From F23-D06 sp963620035 (GTDB lineage: Bacteria; Bacteroidota; Bacteroidia; Bacteroidales; WCHB1-69): a stretch of 64,000 nucleotides of DNA. A program made the translations under genes and the position numbers. How positions within the stretch are numbered: the stretch's first letter is position 1; every line of letters starts with the position of its first letter. The stretch covers positions 1 to 64,000 of the forward strand of contig CAVEXN010000009.1 in NCBI GenBank assembly GCA_963620035.1. Reading direction: 5' to 3'. Under the pieces are notes generated by a model. It worked only from the letters and a program-made list of their open reading frames with translations. It made no database searches and was not told where the DNA came from. Positions 17,213 through 25,355 of this stretch are shown piece after piece.

Positions 17213-19954
17213 TTATTTGCCGCAGGAGCAGCAGTTGCTTTTTTCTGTCAAGATGGCAGCCTGAGCTGCGGCCAGACGGGCGACTGGCACGCGGAACGGG
17301 GAACAAGACACATAGTTCATGCCGCAGTTGTAGAAGAAAGCAGCTGCGGATGGGTCTCCGCCATGCTCGCCGCAAACGCCGCACTTGAGGTCGCTGCGGG
17401 TGGAACGTCCGCGCTCTACGCCGATCTTGACCAGTTCTCCAACGCATTCGCTGTCGAATGTGTTGAACGGGTCGGCGGGGATGATCTTGTCCTCGACATA
17501 TTTGTGGACAATGGCGTTGACATCGTCGCGGGAGAAACCGAATGTCATCTGTGTAAGGTCGTTGGTGCCGAAACTGAAGAAGTCGGCTACTTCTGCGATT
17601 TTGTTGGCCACGAGCGCTGCACGCGGGATTTCAATCATCGTGCCGAAGCGGTATTCGATCTTGACGTTGTATTTGGCTTCAACATCAGCCTTGACTCTGG
17701 TGGCGATGGCTTTCTGGTTGCGCAGTTCGGCGGCATTGATGGTCAGCGGGACCATAATCTCGAGGTGCGGGTCAAAGCCTTCGTTCATCAGTTCGGCGGT
17801 GGCGGAGAAGAGCGCCCTGAACTGTGTCTCCGTGATTTCAGGATAGATGATGCCGAGACGAACGCCGCGGAGTCCCATCATCGGGTTCACCTCGTGCAGT
17901 GACTCGATGCGTTTGTGGATTTTCTCATAGTCAAGTCCGCGTTCTTCGGCCACTTCGCGCTGTTTTTCTTCGGACTGCGGGACAAATTCGTGCAACGGGG
18001 GGTCCATCAGACGGAAAGTCAGCGGTTTGCCGTCCATGACTTTGAGTGTGCTTTTGGCGGCTTCCTTGACATAAGGTTCAAGTTCGTTGAGAGCGGCGAT
18101 CCTGTCTTCTGTCGTGTCAGCAAGAATCATCTTGCGAAGTTTCTCGAGAGGTTCTTCGCTGTTTTTGCCGTAGAACATGTGTTCAATGCGGAAGAGGCCG
18201 ATGCCTTCGGCTCCGAAATCGATGGCGTTCTGAGCATCTTCCGGCGTGTCGGCATTGGTGCGTACGCCCATCTTGCGGTATTTGTCCACGAGTTTCATGA
18301 ACTCCTGGAAGAGCGGGTTCTCTGTGGCGTCGATCATCTTGACGGTGTCGGCATAGACCCACCCCTTGGACCCGTTGAGGCTCAGGGTGTCACCCTCCTT
18401 GAATGTTTTCCCGTTGATGGTGACGGTGCGGCTTGCCATGTCAATCTTGACGGCGTCGCAGCCCACGATGCAGCATTTGCCCCAGCCGCGTGCCACGAGA
18501 GCGGCGTGTGACGTCATGCCGCCGCGTGCGGTCAGGATGCCGGTGGCAGAACGCATGCCTTCTACGTCTTCCGGGTTGGTTTCCTCGCGGACGAGGATGT
18601 TCTTTATGTTCTCGGCCGTATAAGCCATGGATTTTTCACTGTCAAGGGCTATGACGCCAACGGCGCCGCCAGGTCCTGCGGGAAGACCCTTGGCCAGCAC
18701 GTCGTGTTTTTTCTCGTCTGAAGCGTCCAGGATGGGGTGCAGCAACTCGTCAAGCTGGGCGGGAGAGACACGCATCACCACCTCTTTCTCGTCGATGAGG
18801 CCTTCGTGCAGCATATCGAGCGCCATCGTCAGTGCGGCCACGCCCGTGCGTTTGCCGACACGGCACTGAAGCATATACAACCTGCCTTCTTGAATGGTGA
18901 ACTCGATGTCGAGCATATCGTGGAAGTTCTTTTCGAGAATCTCGCGGATGTCACAGAGTTCTTTATAGGTGTCAGGCATCAACTCTTGCATAGAGTGCAT
19001 CATCCTGTTCTGTTCGTTCTTCGTGTCGTCGTTCAGCGGGTTAGGGGTGCGGATGCCGGCCACGACGTCCTCGCCCTGGGCGTTGATGAGCCATTCGCCA
19101 TAGAACTGGTTGTCGCCCGTGGCAGGATTGCGGGTGAAAGCCACGCCGGTGGCTGAACTGTCGCCCATGTTACCGAATACCATAGCCTGCACGTTTACTG
19201 CCGTGCCCCAATCGTCCGGAATGCCCTCGATGCGGCGGTAGGAGATGGCTTTCTTGCCGTTCCAGCTCTTGAACACGGCCTTGATGCCGCCTTCCAACTG
19301 GGCCTTGGCATCGTCTGGGAACTCTTCTCCGAGCGCCTCCTTGATTTTTGCCTTGAACTCGTTTGAAAGCTGCAGCAACTCTTCTGCCGTGATCTCTGTG
19401 TCGCTCTTGTAGCCTTTCAGCGCCTTGAACTCATCGAGTTTGTCGTCAAGGATTTTGCGGATGCCCTTGCCCTCGGCAGGCTCGCGGCCCTCGGCTTTCT
19501 CCATGACCACATCGGCATACATCATAATCAGACGCCGGTATGAGTCATAAACGAAACGCGGATTGTTGGTCTTCTTGATGAGACCGGGAAGTGTCTTTGA
19601 ACTGAGACCGATGTTCAGTACGGTATCCATCATGCCGGGCATGGAACTGCGTGCCCCAGAACGGCATGAAACCAGCAGCGGGTTCTCTGCATCGTCATAT
19701 TTAAGCCCCATTATTCTCTCAACATTGGAGATGCCTGTCCATACATCCTCCATCAAACCTTCAGGAAGTTGACACTTATTGGCATAATAGGCCGTACAAC
19801 ATTCGGTCGTGATGGTGAGGCCTGCGGGAACGGGAAGCCCGAGAAGGCACATTTCGGCAAGGTTCGCTCCTTTGCCACCAAGCAGGTTCTTCATGTCTGC
19901 TTTACCTTCGGCAGTCTTTCCTCCAAAGGTATAAACGTACTTTACGTTACTCAT
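17213..19954 (-). CDS. ppdK: Pyruvate, phosphate dikinase
   Basis: PPDK reversibly converts pyruvate, ATP and phosphate to PEP, AMP and PPi, and in anaerobes often works in the glycolytic direction. The 913-residue protein starts with the nucleotide-binding domain (LLGGKGANLAEM). The phosphohistidine domain has GGMTSHAALVARGWGK with the catalytic His near 480, and the C-terminal PEP-binding barrel ends with a CGVCGEHGGDP active-site cysteine loop. The ATG at 19954 is preferred over the in-frame TTG two codons upstream. It is a single-gene transcript with its own promoter and a strong terminator. Confidence 0.95.
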   Translation of the reverse strand: MSNVKYVYTFGGKTAEGKADMKNLLGGKGANLAEMCLLGLPVPAGLTITTECCTAYYANKCQLPEGLMEDVWTGISNVERIMGLKYDDAENPLLVSCRSGARSSMPGMMDTVLNIGLSSKTLPGLIKKTNNPRFVYDSYRRLIMMYADVVMEKAEGREPAEGKGIRKILDDKLDEFKALKGYKSDTEITAEELLQLSNEFKAKIKEALGEEFPDDAKAQLEGGIKAVFKSWNGKKAISYRRIEGIPDDWGTAVNVQAMVFGNMGDSSATGVAFTRNPATGDNQFYGEWLINAQGEDVVAGIRTPNPLNDDTKNEQNRMMHSMQELMPDTYKELCDIREILEKNFHDMLDIEFTIQEGRLYMLQCRVGKRTGVAALTMALDMLHEGLIDEKEVVMRVSPAQLDELLHPILDASDEKKHDVLAKGLPAGPGGAVGVIALDSEKSMAYTAENIKNILVREETNPEDVEGMRSATGILTARGGMTSHAALVARGWGKCCIVGCDAVKIDMASRTVTINGKTFKEGDTLSLNGSKGWVYADTVKMIDATENPLFQEFMKLVDKYRKMGVRTNADTPEDAQNAIDFGAEGIGLFRIEHMFYGKNSEEPLEKLRKMILADTTEDRIAALNELEPYVKEAAKSTLKVMDGKPLTFRLMDPPLHEFVPQSEEKQREVAEERGLDYEKIHKRIESLHEVNPMMGLRGVRLGIIYPEITETQFRALFSATAELMNEGFDPHLEIMVPLTINAAELRNQKAIATRVKADVEAKYNVKIEYRFGTMIEIPRAALVANKIAEVADFFSFGTNDLTQMTFGFSRDDVNAIVHKYVEDKIIPADPFNTFDSECVGELVKIGVERGRSTRSDLKCGVCGEHGGDPSAAAFFYNCGMNYVSCSPFRVPVARLAAAQAAILTEKSNCCSCGK

Positions 19955-20000
19955 ATTCAATACTTTAAATTAATAGTTTGCAACTTCAGTTTTGAGAGCG

Positions 20001-20008
20001 CAAAAATA
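20001..20008 (-). promoter_or_regulatory. -7 promoter box for ppdK
   Basis: On the minus strand TATTTTTG fits TAnnTTTG, 46 bp upstream of the ppdK start and just after the stop of the FG-GAP gene. Confidence 0.6.
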
Positions 20009-20023
20009 GCAAATATTACTGAT

Positions 20024-22249
20024 CTACAGACTTGTTTTTATAATCTTTTTGCGTGATGTGTGATTTATTTCGATGATATAGATGCCGTCTTCCAGGTCGC
20101 CGAGGTCGATCCGCGTTCCGTAAGCATGTCTTAATCTTCTCCCTGATAGGTCCAGTACGTCAATGTCGGCCGCCCAGTTGCCGTTCTCTTCCAGCTCTAT
20201 CCGAAGCATTCCGCTTGTTGGATTAGGATAAATGCGCAGTTTCGCCCCTTTCTTTGTCGTCGTGCTTATGTTGACGGGACGTGTGGTCGGCGTGCGCCCT
20301 TTGAAAAAACATACTCCGCCGGCATAGTTGCCTGTGATGAGGTCCGGGAAATCTCCGCCGCAGAGTTTTGCTGCCGCAACCCCCGAACGGATTCCGTCTT
20401 TGACTGTGTGTGTGCATGACAGGCATACGCTGTCATCCGCTTCTGAAATGCTTCCTGCCGGCCGGAACGTGTCGTCAAGGTGGCCGTCTATGTGTTTATA
20501 GTAGAAGATCTCGCCCTGCTCACTGCCGCAGAAGAGCACTGTGCCGTGCAGACTGTCGCGAAAAAGGCAAGGCACGCTGTGCCCGAAATAGGACTGTTCG
20601 TAGTCGCGCACATCCACGTTTCCTAAATTGTCGGTGACTTTCTCGAAAGAGGGGCTGCCGGCAGCGCCGCTGTTTCGCCAATAGCTGAGTGTGCCGCGCC
20701 GGTTGCCGATGATGAGGTCGTTGAGCCCGTCATAGTCGAGGTCGAAAAAAAACGGCGTGCTGAACTTGTCGCAAGTAATGCTTTGGTACTGTTTTGTAAC
20801 AGTGTCGTTTCCGCCGTTGAGCCGTCCGTGGGGGACCAACATCAGCGAGCCGTCCTGCATGCCGCACAGCATGTCGGTGCGGCCGTCGCCGTCAAAGTCA
20901 CCGAATGTGGGGTGCAGAGCCTTGAGGTTCATTGCTTTGAGATTTCCGAAGTCAGCGGTCTGCAGCCGGAACACGGGTGCGCCCGGCACCCCTGTGTTCC
21001 TGTAATAGCTTACGGATGATGAGAAATGCGATAAGGGAAGCCCGTTGTCGGTGGTCACGCTGTCGAAACTGCCATAGTTGGCAATGAACAGGTCCACTAA
21101 CCCGTCGCCGTCATAGTCATACAGCACAGGCCTGCTTCCGCTGCCTACATCGACCATCTCAGCTTGCAGGAAGGCTTTGTTGGCTAATGTATATTGTTGG
21201 AGCAGCGAGTCGTAGTCGTATTGCCAAACGCTGTTGCAGTCGTGCGATTTAGTCAGCGAGGGGTCCGACGGGGAGACTATCAACGAGGGGCTCCCGTGTC
21301 CGGGCAAGGTGACGAATGAGGGAGCGGGCATCGAGAACAGGTCAATAGGCGTATGTGCCGGGAATGCGGTGTCTTGCCGTGTCATTCGTGCTTCAGCTGC
21401 CGTGCCGTGGTTGTAAAGCAGGATAAGGTGCGGCGAGTCGATGTCGCCGACCAACAAGTCCTGCAGCCCGTTGCCGTCAAAGTCGTGCAGCAGCATAGAG
21501 GAGCCGGTGTGGCGTGTGGCTTCCCGGAGGTCATGGTTCTTGTCGGAACAGTCGGAGAACAGGGTGATCCGGTTGTTGTCAGCCGCCTCGGCGAAGTGTC
21601 CCCAACATTCGTTCTCGAGTCTGAAGCCGAATGTTTCCGTGTCGTCGCTGTAGTTGCGCAAAAAGTGTACGTATTTGCCGAGGACCCAGAAGTTAAGAAT
21701 GTCGATCCGACCGTCCCCGTCAATGTCTTCGATGACAGGATAGTCGTTTGGAGAGGCGAAGATGTTGACGTAGCCGTTGTAATAAAAAGCGTCGAGTTGG
21801 TCGGTGACGAGGGAGAAAGAGAGCGAGTCGTTGTGTGAAGTGTTCTTGAACACGCATATGCCTGCCAGTCCGTATGTGAAAATGTCGGGTTGTCCGTCGC
21901 CGTTGTAGTCTTTGAGTATGGCCCAGTCGTGAAGATTCGGGAACTGCCGGGCATATTGTGGGGCGAACACGAAGCGGTTGTGCTGCCGCAGGAAGGTCAG
22001 GATGCGGTTGCCGTGTTTTTCAAAAGCGAACAAATCGTTGATTCCGTCGCCGTTGAGGTCGATTTCAGAGAATCTGACAGCGTTAATGCCGCCGGTCCAA
22101 GGTTGCGGCAAGGTGTCTTGGCCGTGAATCACGGGTATGGAGGTGTCGCGGAAAAAACTGAAGTCTTCAATGTCACCTTGTCCGAGAGCCTGCCATGCCG
22201 GCATGATGAGGCAGAACGTGAGGCAGAGGGCAAGGGGAAGTGCTCTCAT
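20024..22249 (-). CDS. T9SS-secreted FG-GAP/VCBS repeat protein
   Basis: The 741-residue protein has a signal peptide (1-23). Its many FG-GAP-type calcium-binding turns (DLNGDGINDLFAFE, DYNGDGQPDIFTYG, DIDGDGRIDILNF, DFDGNGLQDLLVGD, DYDGDGLVDLFIAN, DFDGDGRTDMLCG, DLDYDGLNDLIIG) are spaced through residues 50-600 and predict a beta-propeller like integrin alpha chains. A T9SS sorting domain closes the protein (about 675-741, IYPNPTSG and DGIYIIEI). It is the last gene of a three-gene operon, starting 2 bp after the M23 peptidase gene. It is probably a surface adhesin or ligand-binding protein (inference). Confidence 0.85.
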   Translation of the reverse strand: MRALPLALCLTFCLIMPAWQALGQGDIEDFSFFRDTSIPVIHGQDTLPQPWTGGINAVRFSEIDLNGDGINDLFAFEKHGNRILTFLRQHNRFVFAPQYARQFPNLHDWAILKDYNGDGQPDIFTYGLAGICVFKNTSHNDSLSFSLVTDQLDAFYYNGYVNIFASPNDYPVIEDIDGDGRIDILNFWVLGKYVHFLRNYSDDTETFGFRLENECWGHFAEAADNNRITLFSDCSDKNHDLREATRHTGSSMLLHDFDGNGLQDLLVGDIDSPHLILLYNHGTAAEARMTRQDTAFPAHTPIDLFSMPAPSFVTLPGHGSPSLIVSPSDPSLTKSHDCNSVWQYDYDSLLQQYTLANKAFLQAEMVDVGSGSRPVLYDYDGDGLVDLFIANYGSFDSVTTDNGLPLSHFSSSVSYYRNTGVPGAPVFRLQTADFGNLKAMNLKALHPTFGDFDGDGRTDMLCGMQDGSLMLVPHGRLNGGNDTVTKQYQSITCDKFSTPFFFDLDYDGLNDLIIGNRRGTLSYWRNSGAAGSPSFEKVTDNLGNVDVRDYEQSYFGHSVPCLFRDSLHGTVLFCGSEQGEIFYYKHIDGHLDDTFRPAGSISEADDSVCLSCTHTVKDGIRSGVAAAKLCGGDFPDLITGNYAGGVCFFKGRTPTTRPVNISTTTKKGAKLRIYPNPTSGMLRIELEENGNWAADIDVLDLSGRRLRHAYGTRIDLGDLEDGIYIIEINHTSRKKIIKTSL

Positions 22250-22251
22250 GG

Positions 22252-23211
22252 TTACCTTACGCGGAGTCGTTGTCCTTCGCGGATGAAATCGCTTCTGAGC
22301 CGGTTGAGTTTTTTGAGTTTTGATACTGAAGTGTGGTATTTGATGGCGATTTTTCCCAGGTTGTCGCCTTTGCGTACCTTGTAATAGGCAGTCGTGGTCT
22401 GAGGTTTCGTGGCGGCCAGTTGCGACGGGTCTGTTTTGGGCGGTGCAGGGGTGGAAACGCTGTAGCCGGAGACGTACATCGTATCGTACTTCAGGCAGAA
22501 ATTGTTGAAGTCAACGAGTCTGTTAGGGTTGATGTCTATGCCGAGGTAGCGGATTTCGAAGTGGAGATGGGAGCCGTAGGAGCGTCCCGTGTTGCCGCCC
22601 AGTCCGATGATGTCGCCGGCATGTACCACTTGTCCGGGGTTCACGAGGCGGCGTGAGAGGTGGGCGTAATAGGTTTCAAGTCCGTTGTCGTGCCGTATGA
22701 CGATGAGGTTGCCGTAGCCGCCGGTGTTGCTGCCTTTGGAAATGCGGACCATTCCGTCCCAGGCGGCTGCTACAGGCGTGCCGGTAGGATAGCCGAGGTC
22801 AACGCCGCGGTGCATGCGCCGCCGCCGCCAACCGTAGTTGGAGGTTACTTTGTAGTTGGCAGGGTGATGATAGCCGGCAAGGCTGACCGTGTCTTTTGCC
22901 GCCGAGCCGATGTGCCGGTAATGTATGCGCACAATGTCGAAATTCTGGTAGAGATTTGCCCCCGGCATCCACTTGAAGTAGGTGAACAACATCCCGTCAC
23001 CATGGTCCACGTTGTCGAAAAGTGCCTGGTCTTCGTCTATTTGCATCATGTCGCCCAAGGTGTCTTCCGGGATGTCCGCCTCGACATGGGCGGTGTCGTT
23101 GACGACGTGGAACTGGATGTGGTTGTCCTGCTGAATTTGCGCGTTCCCTTGAAAGGTGAGGCAGGATATGAAAAGGGTCAGGGTGACTATTGCGGAAAAT
23201 GTTCTTTTCAT
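22252..23211 (-). CDS. M23 family metallopeptidase with C-terminal LysM domain
   Basis: The 319-residue periplasmic protein has a signal peptide (1-25, GNAQ), an M23/LytM domain (about 120-230) and a LysM peptidoglycan-binding module (about 276-319, YYKVRKGDNLGKIAIKY). The zinc ligands are present: His134 and Asp138 in MHRGVD, and His217 in SHLHFEI with His215 as catalytic partner. A complete active site suggests a true endopeptidase cleaving peptidoglycan cross-bridges rather than an EnvC-like activator. It lies 15 bp after the small lipoprotein gene and 2 bp before the FG-GAP gene. Confidence 0.9.
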   Translation of the reverse strand: MKRTFSAIVTLTLFISCLTFQGNAQIQQDNHIQFHVVNDTAHVEADIPEDTLGDMMQIDEDQALFDNVDHGDGMLFTYFKWMPGANLYQNFDIVRIHYRHIGSAAKDTVSLAGYHHPANYKVTSNYGWRRRRMHRGVDLGYPTGTPVAAAWDGMVRISKGSNTGGYGNLIVIRHDNGLETYYAHLSRRLVNPGQVVHAGDIIGLGGNTGRSYGSHLHFEIRYLGIDINPNRLVDFNNFCLKYDTMYVSGYSVSTPAPPKTDPSQLAATKPQTTTAYYKVRKGDNLGKIAIKYHTSVSKLKKLNRLRSDFIREGQRLRVR

Positions 23212-23226
23212 GCGGTTCTGTTCGGG

Positions 23227-23457
23227 TTAGGGATTATGCCTTTTCCTGGCGTTGTTCTTCTTGATGTAGTAAGTGGTAGTCTGCGAGGTGGTGGCATTCC
23301 ATTTGGGCTGATGACGCGTTCTCTTTTTGTTGTAGGCGGCTTTGTGTTTCGTGTTGGGCCGCGAAGTGCTGCACGATGTGAACGACACAAGAAGAAACGC
23401 ACATGCCGTAAGCAGCAGAATATGACAGAAAGAAAATCTTCTACCCATTTTTTCCAT
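23227..23457 (-). CDS. Small basic lipoprotein
   Basis: This 76-residue protein has a hydrophobic signal ending in the lipobox-like VSFTSC (lipid Cys near residue 29), followed by a lysine/arginine-rich tail with TSQTTTYYIKKNNARKRH. The tail is very basic and may bind anionic polymers. The start at 23457 is chosen because the promoter at 23470-23477 puts the transcript start near 23463, which excludes the next upstream ATG (23472); an ATG at 23448 is an alternative. It is the first gene of the operon with the M23 peptidase. A different overlapping frame (23208-23480) is rejected. Confidence 0.65.
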   Translation of the reverse strand: MEKMGRRFSFCHILLLTACAFLLVSFTSCSTSRPNTKHKAAYNKKRTRHQPKWNATTSQTTTYYIKKNNARKRHNP

Positions 23458-23469
23458 TTTTTCAGGGCG

Positions 23470-23477
23470 CAAATATA
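23470..23477 (-). promoter_or_regulatory. -7 promoter box for lipoprotein-M23-FG-GAP operon
   Basis: On the minus strand TATATTTG fits TAnnTTTG. Confidence 0.6.
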
Positions 23478-23510
23478 CACTTTATTTTTTAACTGCGGCT
23501 TTTCTTTGAG

Positions 23511-23537
23511 AATATTGTTTGCGCTAAACGCCCGCTT
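23511..23537 (-). repeat. Two-copy upstream motif, copy 1
   Basis: AATATTG (23511-23517) and GCGCTAAACGCCCGCTT (23521-23537) closely match 62285-62307. Both copies lie upstream of a minus-strand promoter, here 34 bp from the -7 box. Confidence 0.45.
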
Positions 23538-23677
23538 TTCTTTGCCGACAATCAGGTTTTATAATATATAAAATGTATGATTGGCTGACGTTCTGTTTTT
23601 GCGGAATAATCCAGGAAAGAAGGGAAAGGCATTTTTATGCAATGGGTGTTTATGGCAAAAAAAACGGTCCGTAAGTA

Positions 23678-23705
23678 TTGCATACATTTTTGTTTTGTAT
23701 TTTTG
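23678..23705 (+). promoter_or_regulatory. Promoter for the nrnA envelope operon
   Basis: TTG (23678-23680) and TATTTTTG (23698-23705) are 17 bp apart. A transcript start near 23712 rules out start codons at or before 23678 and points to TTG 23726. Confidence 0.6.
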
Positions 23706-23725
23706 CGCTCTTAAACTCGAAAAAA

Positions 23726-24763
23726 TTGAAAAGGCAAGAGATTCAGAAAGTCAAAGACATCCTGCGGTCTGTGCATAAGATGGCGGTTGTCTTCCATTTC
23801 AATCCTGACGGTGATGCCGTAGGTTGCGCCTTGGCGCTGTATCACTATTTCAACAATGACGGCTACGAGGTTTCCGTCGTGTCGCCAAACGCTTTCCCTG
23901 ATTTTCTGGGTTGGATGGACGGCAGCGAGCATATCATTGTGGCGCAAGAGAATCCAGAAAAGGCCCAAGAGGCAATCCGCGATTCGGAACTCCTGTTTGT
24001 TGTTGATATGAATGCACCTCACCGCGCCGGCGACCTGGCAGACAGCATCAGGAATTTCGACGGAGCCAAGATACTGATAGACCATCATCTTCAGCCCGAC
24101 ATTCATTGTGACGTGATGTATTCGACCCCCAAAACCAGTTCGGCTTGCGAGTTGGTGTATAACTTCCTGTACCGTTACTTGACCCCCGACCGCCCGTTTA
24201 CGAAAGCTATCGCAGAGGCGCTCTATGTGGGCATCATTACCGACACGGGGTCGGTTTCGTATGCTTGCGACTGCCCGAACACTTACCACGTGCTCAAGAA
24301 ACTGATCTCTTCCGGCATCGACGGGGAGTCTATTCACCGGAAAGTATATGACAACTATTCCGAAAGCCGTATCAGACTGCTTGGTCTCGCTTTGTCGCAG
24401 CGTCTTACCGTTCTTCATGAGTTTGGCGTTTCTTATATCTATCTGACGAAAAAAGACCTGCTCGACAACAATTTCCAGATTGGCGACACGGAGGGATTCG
24501 TCAACTACGGACTCTCTATAAAGTCTGTCGAATTCACGGCTTTTTTCACCGAACGCGACAACCGGATACGCGTCTCTTTCCGCTCCAAAGGAGATTTTGA
24601 CGTCAATGTCTTTGCGCGCCGGTACTTCAATGGCGGCGGTCACCGCAATGCCGCCGGCGCTTTCTATAACGGCACCGTCCAAGAGGCTGTCGCACATTTT
24701 GAGGCGGCGGTAAAGGCTGAAAGAACAGGATGCACCGCCAATGCCAAAGTCAAAAAGGCCTGA
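23726..24763 (+). CDS. nrnA: DHH family phosphoesterase, NrnA-type nanoRNase/pAp phosphatase
   Basis: The 345-residue cytoplasmic enzyme degrades short oligoribonucleotides and dephosphorylates pAp in characterised relatives. The metal-binding motifs are FNPDGDAVG (Asp near 26 and 28), VVDMNAP near 100 and the DHH motif in LIDHHLQ; the C-terminal DHHA1 domain has GGGHRNAAGA near 310. The start is unusual: no ATG lies between the promoter and the conserved core except one at 23780, which would cut the first helix. The TTG at 23726 gives the normal N-terminus (MKRQEIQK). It is the first gene of the envelope operon. Confidence 0.85.
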   Translation: MKRQEIQKVKDILRSVHKMAVVFHFNPDGDAVGCALALYHYFNNDGYEVSVVSPNAFPDFLGWMDGSEHIIVAQENPEKAQEAIRDSELLFVVDMNAPHRAGDLADSIRNFDGAKILIDHHLQPDIHCDVMYSTPKTSSACELVYNFLYRYLTPDRPFTKAIAEALYVGIITDTGSVSYACDCPNTYHVLKKLISSGIDGESIHRKVYDNYSESRIRLLGLALSQRLTVLHEFGVSYIYLTKKDLLDNNFQIGDTEGFVNYGLSIKSVEFTAFFTERDNRIRVSFRSKGDFDVNVFARRYFNGGGHRNAAGAFYNGTVQEAVAHFEAAVKAERTGCTANAKVKKA

Positions 24764-24779
24764 ACAGAATAAACCGGAG

Positions 24780-25343
24780 ATGAGACCGTCAACATTGTTG
24801 AGATGCAGTGTCACCCTGCTGGCAACGCTCCTGCTGGCAGCTTGCCAAAACAAGCCCACGGGCAGTGTCGTGGCAGACATCCATGCCCCGAAGGAAGACA
24901 AGGAAGCCCCTTTTGTGGAAGGAAACAAGCGGATTATCCGGTGGGAGAACGAGGAGATGTGTCTTTTTATAAACCGATACCGCTGGAATATGCAACAGAC
25001 AGGTTCCGGACTCTATGTCGAAATTCTCGACCCGGGCAAAGGCAACCTTTTTGAAGTGGGCGATGAGATTACGATGTCTTACAAGACTTTCTTGCTCGAC
25101 GGCGAACTGATCTATGATTCGGAACATGACGGCCTGAAACGGTTCAAGGTTGCGAAATCGCCGGAAATTGAAGCCTTGCACGAAGCGGTGCGTCTGCTCC
25201 GCCCCGGTGCGGCCGCACGGATTGTCACGCCATCGTACCTTGCCTACGGCGTGGCAGGCGACGGCGACAAGGTGGACGGACGCATGCCCCTGGCTATGAT
25301 CTTCAAGATAGAAAACAATAATAATTGTAGTCCAATAAATTAA
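24780..25343 (+). CDS. FKBP-like lipoprotein (GldI-related)
   Basis: The 187-residue protein has a signal peptide with a good lipobox (LLAAC, lipid Cys22) and one FKBP-like domain (about 95-185). The family pattern is kept at DEITMSYKTFLLDG, IYDS and YLAYGV, but the VIPGW core of active FKBPs is replaced by EIEALHEAV, so isomerase activity may be reduced. GldI-type FKBP lipoproteins assist T9SS/gliding proteins in related bacteria. The ATG at 24780 avoids the overlap with nrnA that the earlier in-frame start would need. Gaps of 16 and 12 bp connect it to its neighbours. Confidence 0.75.
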   Translation: MRPSTLLRCSVTLLATLLLAACQNKPTGSVVADIHAPKEDKEAPFVEGNKRIIRWENEEMCLFINRYRWNMQQTGSGLYVEILDPGKGNLFEVGDEITMSYKTFLLDGELIYDSEHDGLKRFKVAKSPEIEALHEAVRLLRPGAAARIVTPSYLAYGVAGDGDKVDGRMPLAMIFKIENNNNCSPIN

Positions 25344-25355
25344 CTAGAAAAACTT

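Noticed and set aside
23208..23480. Alternative minus-strand frame overlapping the small lipoprotein
   Set aside because: It lacks a signal peptide or family pattern, starts upstream of the promoter and overlaps the M23 gene start.
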